A stretch of 13,792 bases of DNA from JAEXNA01 sp050486105 (GTDB taxonomy: Bacteria > Vulcanimicrobiota > Xenobia > Xenobiales > JADMJV01). Shown in pieces: positions 12,901 through 13,792 of this stretch (positions are counted from its first letter, which is position 1; every line of letters starts with the position of its first letter). Below the pieces are notes generated by a model, which was not told the DNA's origin, ran no database searches, and saw only the letters and a program-made list of their open reading frames with translations. A program made the position numbers and the translations under genes. The stretch spans positions 1-13,792 of the forward strand of contig JBJHCR010000174.1 in assembly GCA_050486105.1 (NCBI GenBank), written 5' to 3'.

Positions 12901-13153
12901 CCACATCGGCGTCCAGCGGAAAAAGGAAATAGGCTTCTTTTTCCTGAGCCGTGGGATTCACATAGGTGAGGAAAGCTTCGACACTTCCCGTGGGACCCGA
13001 GAGGCGCACTCGATAACCCAGGCGCTGCAAGGGAAAGCTCAACCCTACTCCCAGCTCAGAATTGTAGGACCACACCACACCTGGCCCCAACGCAAATCGG
13101 CGCTCCCCAAAGGAACGCACGCGTTCAAGTCTCTCAGCGATCTGGGCGCTCAC
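9986..13153 (-). CDS. VIT/VWA-domain protein with long disordered region and helical C-terminus
   Basis: This 1055-residue protein has no signal peptide. Residues ~35-170 look like a VIT domain (SVEAFLTYVNPTAQEKEAYFLFPLDADVVP, then MVPPGSEISFQILF). A VWA domain follows at ~290-450 (RIVFLIDGSEEM), and the usual VIT/VWA tail (EEYGLGNSFTALVV) ends near 585. The metal-site motif DxSxS reads D295-G-S297-E-E299, so its last serine is a glutamate and metal-dependent ligand binding may be altered. Then come a lysine/glycine-rich stretch (~615-690), ~220 proline/serine/glutamate-rich residues (~718-940) and a helical C-terminal domain (~955-1055). In this family VIT and VWA mediate protein contacts; the partner here is unknown. 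GTG 13153 overlaps the upstream 97-residue gene's stop as GTGA, pointing to translational coupling. A GGGAG lies 12 bases upstream. The stop abuts element D. Confidence 0.9.
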   Translation of the reverse strand: MSAQIAERLERVRSFGERRFALGPGVVWSYNSELGVGLSFPLQRLGYRVRLSGPTGSVEAFLTYVNPTAQEKEAYFLFPLDADVVPLKVRGKVGEVVLESKVCAAPHDDDGDDVRDILPLPLATLFQTETERIMAISLGMVPPGSEISFQILFACFVSESSEEGVGFSFRLPLLVSQSLTSLKEEDAEYTTLANGLERGAQVAVSLQLEASDLDPGRLVTSQPCSIARTPDGDIAVELDRKKTLEARDFVFDYQLWKGNQPKAWLRSQGRHFLLNFLPPVTAEPSFPRRIVFLIDGSEEMKRVGVERVHSCIEQVLKSLSERDRFALVAFNRDVGGFKNGDFVEPVLASEALGWLKEFDFTGVADLKALLGRVVTLPRQPDSVLSVVILAAGRLGNEPELYRILQGARENLRLVPVLLGRKADTHFARAASKLTGGKAFRALTEDSISRVAERIVEETRQSVLEVVGLQDRGLGFQGDSLTPKYPCGLSAYRPINILGLHTGQGGVEAGGKVAGGGAWSEVVPIKPVFHKFLPAVWAQVKAQELDDEARMLERSERNALKSIVQNLSEEYGLGNSFTALVVQTNRGGEPRFGPSFEPWRWIKAIERASTSNKPASELLEEQKSHKGLKGGRNQKIAGRGLRMKETLGSKKAPAIFGSKLGHENKLSAGVKEGLFSKPMLKMSKDGADEPRATLRSPIGEPSLESEINQYREPPKAEEQPPPLRHQAQDVPPSREAEEISSESVEPPAPAEIEAPSPTPSPSPVSDQSPSPAAGTETFRPVIRASAPVDSLDHDIEDSGSDELSPRQGKSVGSASSEATIAYPSRPILSTKALDEEPEEEEVQEQEEPQMSAASSRVSSRAQGGPPVIGSVPPVEMVAEPQSRPVSLRTREPESSGGFVPPSTQSTAAVSPESQSRSQVAEVQSAPPQQPSPVPVESSPPALPSPRDLAAKVDPRSRQGPPEVQAREALKADPVVRKALMAEMKQLHVALGKTNDLAILTKLTDGVLGKLAEVAPRSELLVRAYALGYQSRGLLQQDLGEAKKKLAFWLSRFAKLF

Positions 13154-13443
13154 GCGTCGGAGAATCTCCCTGTGTCTGCTCGAACCATCCTACTCCAGTC
13201 GATTCTAAGTCGAAACCCAGGAGCTTGTCGGATTAGTCTCCCGTAGCCTGCAAGCGCAAACGCTACCGCCCCGGTCTCGTCCATCACCCAGCTACGGCGG
13301 GTACCCGGGCACACGAAATTGTCTAAAAGCGTTAGCGTTCCCGTAGGGCCCTGTCGCCAAATGTTCCAGAAAGCGTAGCGTTCCGTCTTCGGCCAATTAC
13401 GCAAAACTATCCAATCCCGGCTGCCCAAAATGTCCTTCGCCAT
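13150..13443 (-). CDS. Small hypothetical protein coupled to the VIT/VWA gene
   Basis: This encodes 97 residues, tryptophan- and arginine-rich at the start (DWIVLRNWPKTERYAFWNIWRQG) and then strand-like (GTLTLLDNFV, SWVMDETGAVAFALAGY, FRLRIDW). That suggests a small beta-rich domain, with no signal peptide or membrane span. It ends in a four-base GTGA overlap with the start of the VIT/VWA gene, which is the main reason to accept it as real and as a functional partner of that protein. GGA lies six bases before ATG 13443, a weak ribosome site. Opposite-frame reading in this stretch is also open in places, so coding is likely but not certain. No family is recognised. Confidence 0.6.
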   Translation of the reverse strand: MAKDILGSRDWIVLRNWPKTERYAFWNIWRQGPTGTLTLLDNFVCPGTRRSWVMDETGAVAFALAGYGRLIRQAPGFRLRIDWSRMVRADTGRFSDA

Positions 13444-13792
13444 GCTCGGTCCAACTACTCCGACAAGCTCCTAGTGACTCTAAGCCTCGGTCTGCCAACG
13501 ACTTTCGACGTTGGGACCCAGGTCCCTCGAATCGAGACGATGGGCCCACCCGTGCTCTCACCTTTACGGTGTGCCACCTTGCAACTCTTGGGATCTCTTT
13601 CCAAAACGATTCCAGAAGTCCCTCCGTGGGAGAGAAGGGATGTCCAGGGAATACCAACGAAATCGCGGAGATGACCAGAACTGGCTTGCAGAACCTTCGA
13701 GACCCGGTGCACGGGAGCCTCGCTGTTCCGGAACCCCTAATCAGTGACCTGATAGATTCCTACCAATTTCAACGACTGCGAAGAATTAGGCA
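13444..13792. other. Region with no convincing gene; several small hairpins
   Basis: Overlapping frames of 66 to 86 codons exist on both strands (for example minus 13455-13712 and plus 13474-13674). None has a good ribosome site, recognisable sequence or clear precedence over the others, so none is called. Small stems are visible: CCAACG with CGTTGG (about 13495-13515), GGGAC with GTCCC (about 13514-13527), and CTAATCAG (13737-13744) with CTGATAG (13749-13755) around TGAC. It probably holds the promoter of the minus-strand 97-residue/VIT-VWA pair, but I found no -35/-10 pair that I trust. A minus-strand gene from 13712 to 13455 ending 12 bases before the 97-residue gene remains possible. Confidence 0.3.

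Noticed and set aside
13397..13747. Several overlapping short frames on both strands right of the 97-residue gene
   Set aside because: They compete with each other, lack ribosome sites and resemble nothing known; the region is reported as without a convincing gene.

Overview
This 13.8 kb window is compact bacterial chromosomal DNA with moderately high GC, coding on both strands with short gaps. No rRNA, tRNA, transposase, phage gene or CRISPR array is visible. The proteins (class I aminotransferase, phosphopentomutase, a c-di-GMP-type PAS/GGDEF/EAL protein, a VIT/VWA protein, a secreted protein with a classical signal peptide) say 'bacterium' but do not fix a phylum, so I leave the host unassigned.

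Layout, left to right. (1) The 3' end of an unrecognised gene (to 89), then a non-coding stretch with strong RNA-like stems (126-207 and 281-313) leading into a small secreted protein (335-781, +). (2) A 68-residue minus-strand gene (764-970) that overlaps the secreted gene tail to tail. It is divergent from an aspartate-aminotransferase-type gene (1111-2310, +), with a perfect 15-bp palindrome between them. (3) Hairpin element A (2307-2491) between convergent genes. (4) A minus-strand block read right to left: a 941-residue PAS/coiled-coil/GGDEF/EAL protein (7780-4955), hairpin element B (4787-4952), phosphopentomutase deoB (4751-3567) and a rhodanese/NifU-type fusion (3562-2498). (5) A divergent plus-strand gene for a protein of the S-adenosylhomocysteine hydrolase family with altered active-site positions (7821-8966). 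It overlaps, tail to tail, (6) a proline/glutamate-rich minus-strand protein (9604-8939). (7) Hairpin elements C and D back to back (9656-9985). (8) A minus-strand pair: a 97-residue protein (13443-13150) coupled by a GTGA overlap to a 1055-residue VIT/VWA protein (13153-9986). (9) 349 bases (13444-13792) with no convincing gene.

The most unusual content is the set of four ~156-175 bp hairpin elements. A and B are near-identical copies flanked by CTAAG direct repeats. C and D have different ends, are flanked by CTAG, and share the CTAG between them. A, B and C share an apical stem-loop with one compensatory base-pair change. Arm mismatches in all four are biased toward changes that keep G-U pairing, each element favouring one strand. 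Elements A, B and D sit 0 to 6 bases after, or on, the stop codons of four genes. They look like non-autonomous mobile (MITE-like) hairpins that may have been tolerated or co-opted as 3'-end structures.

Two proteins look like enzymes turned into binders or paralogues. The GGDEF/EAL protein has lost signature residues in both domains but keeps an RxxD inhibitory-site motif. The SAHH-family protein keeps its NAD-binding loop but lacks several substrate-contact residues.
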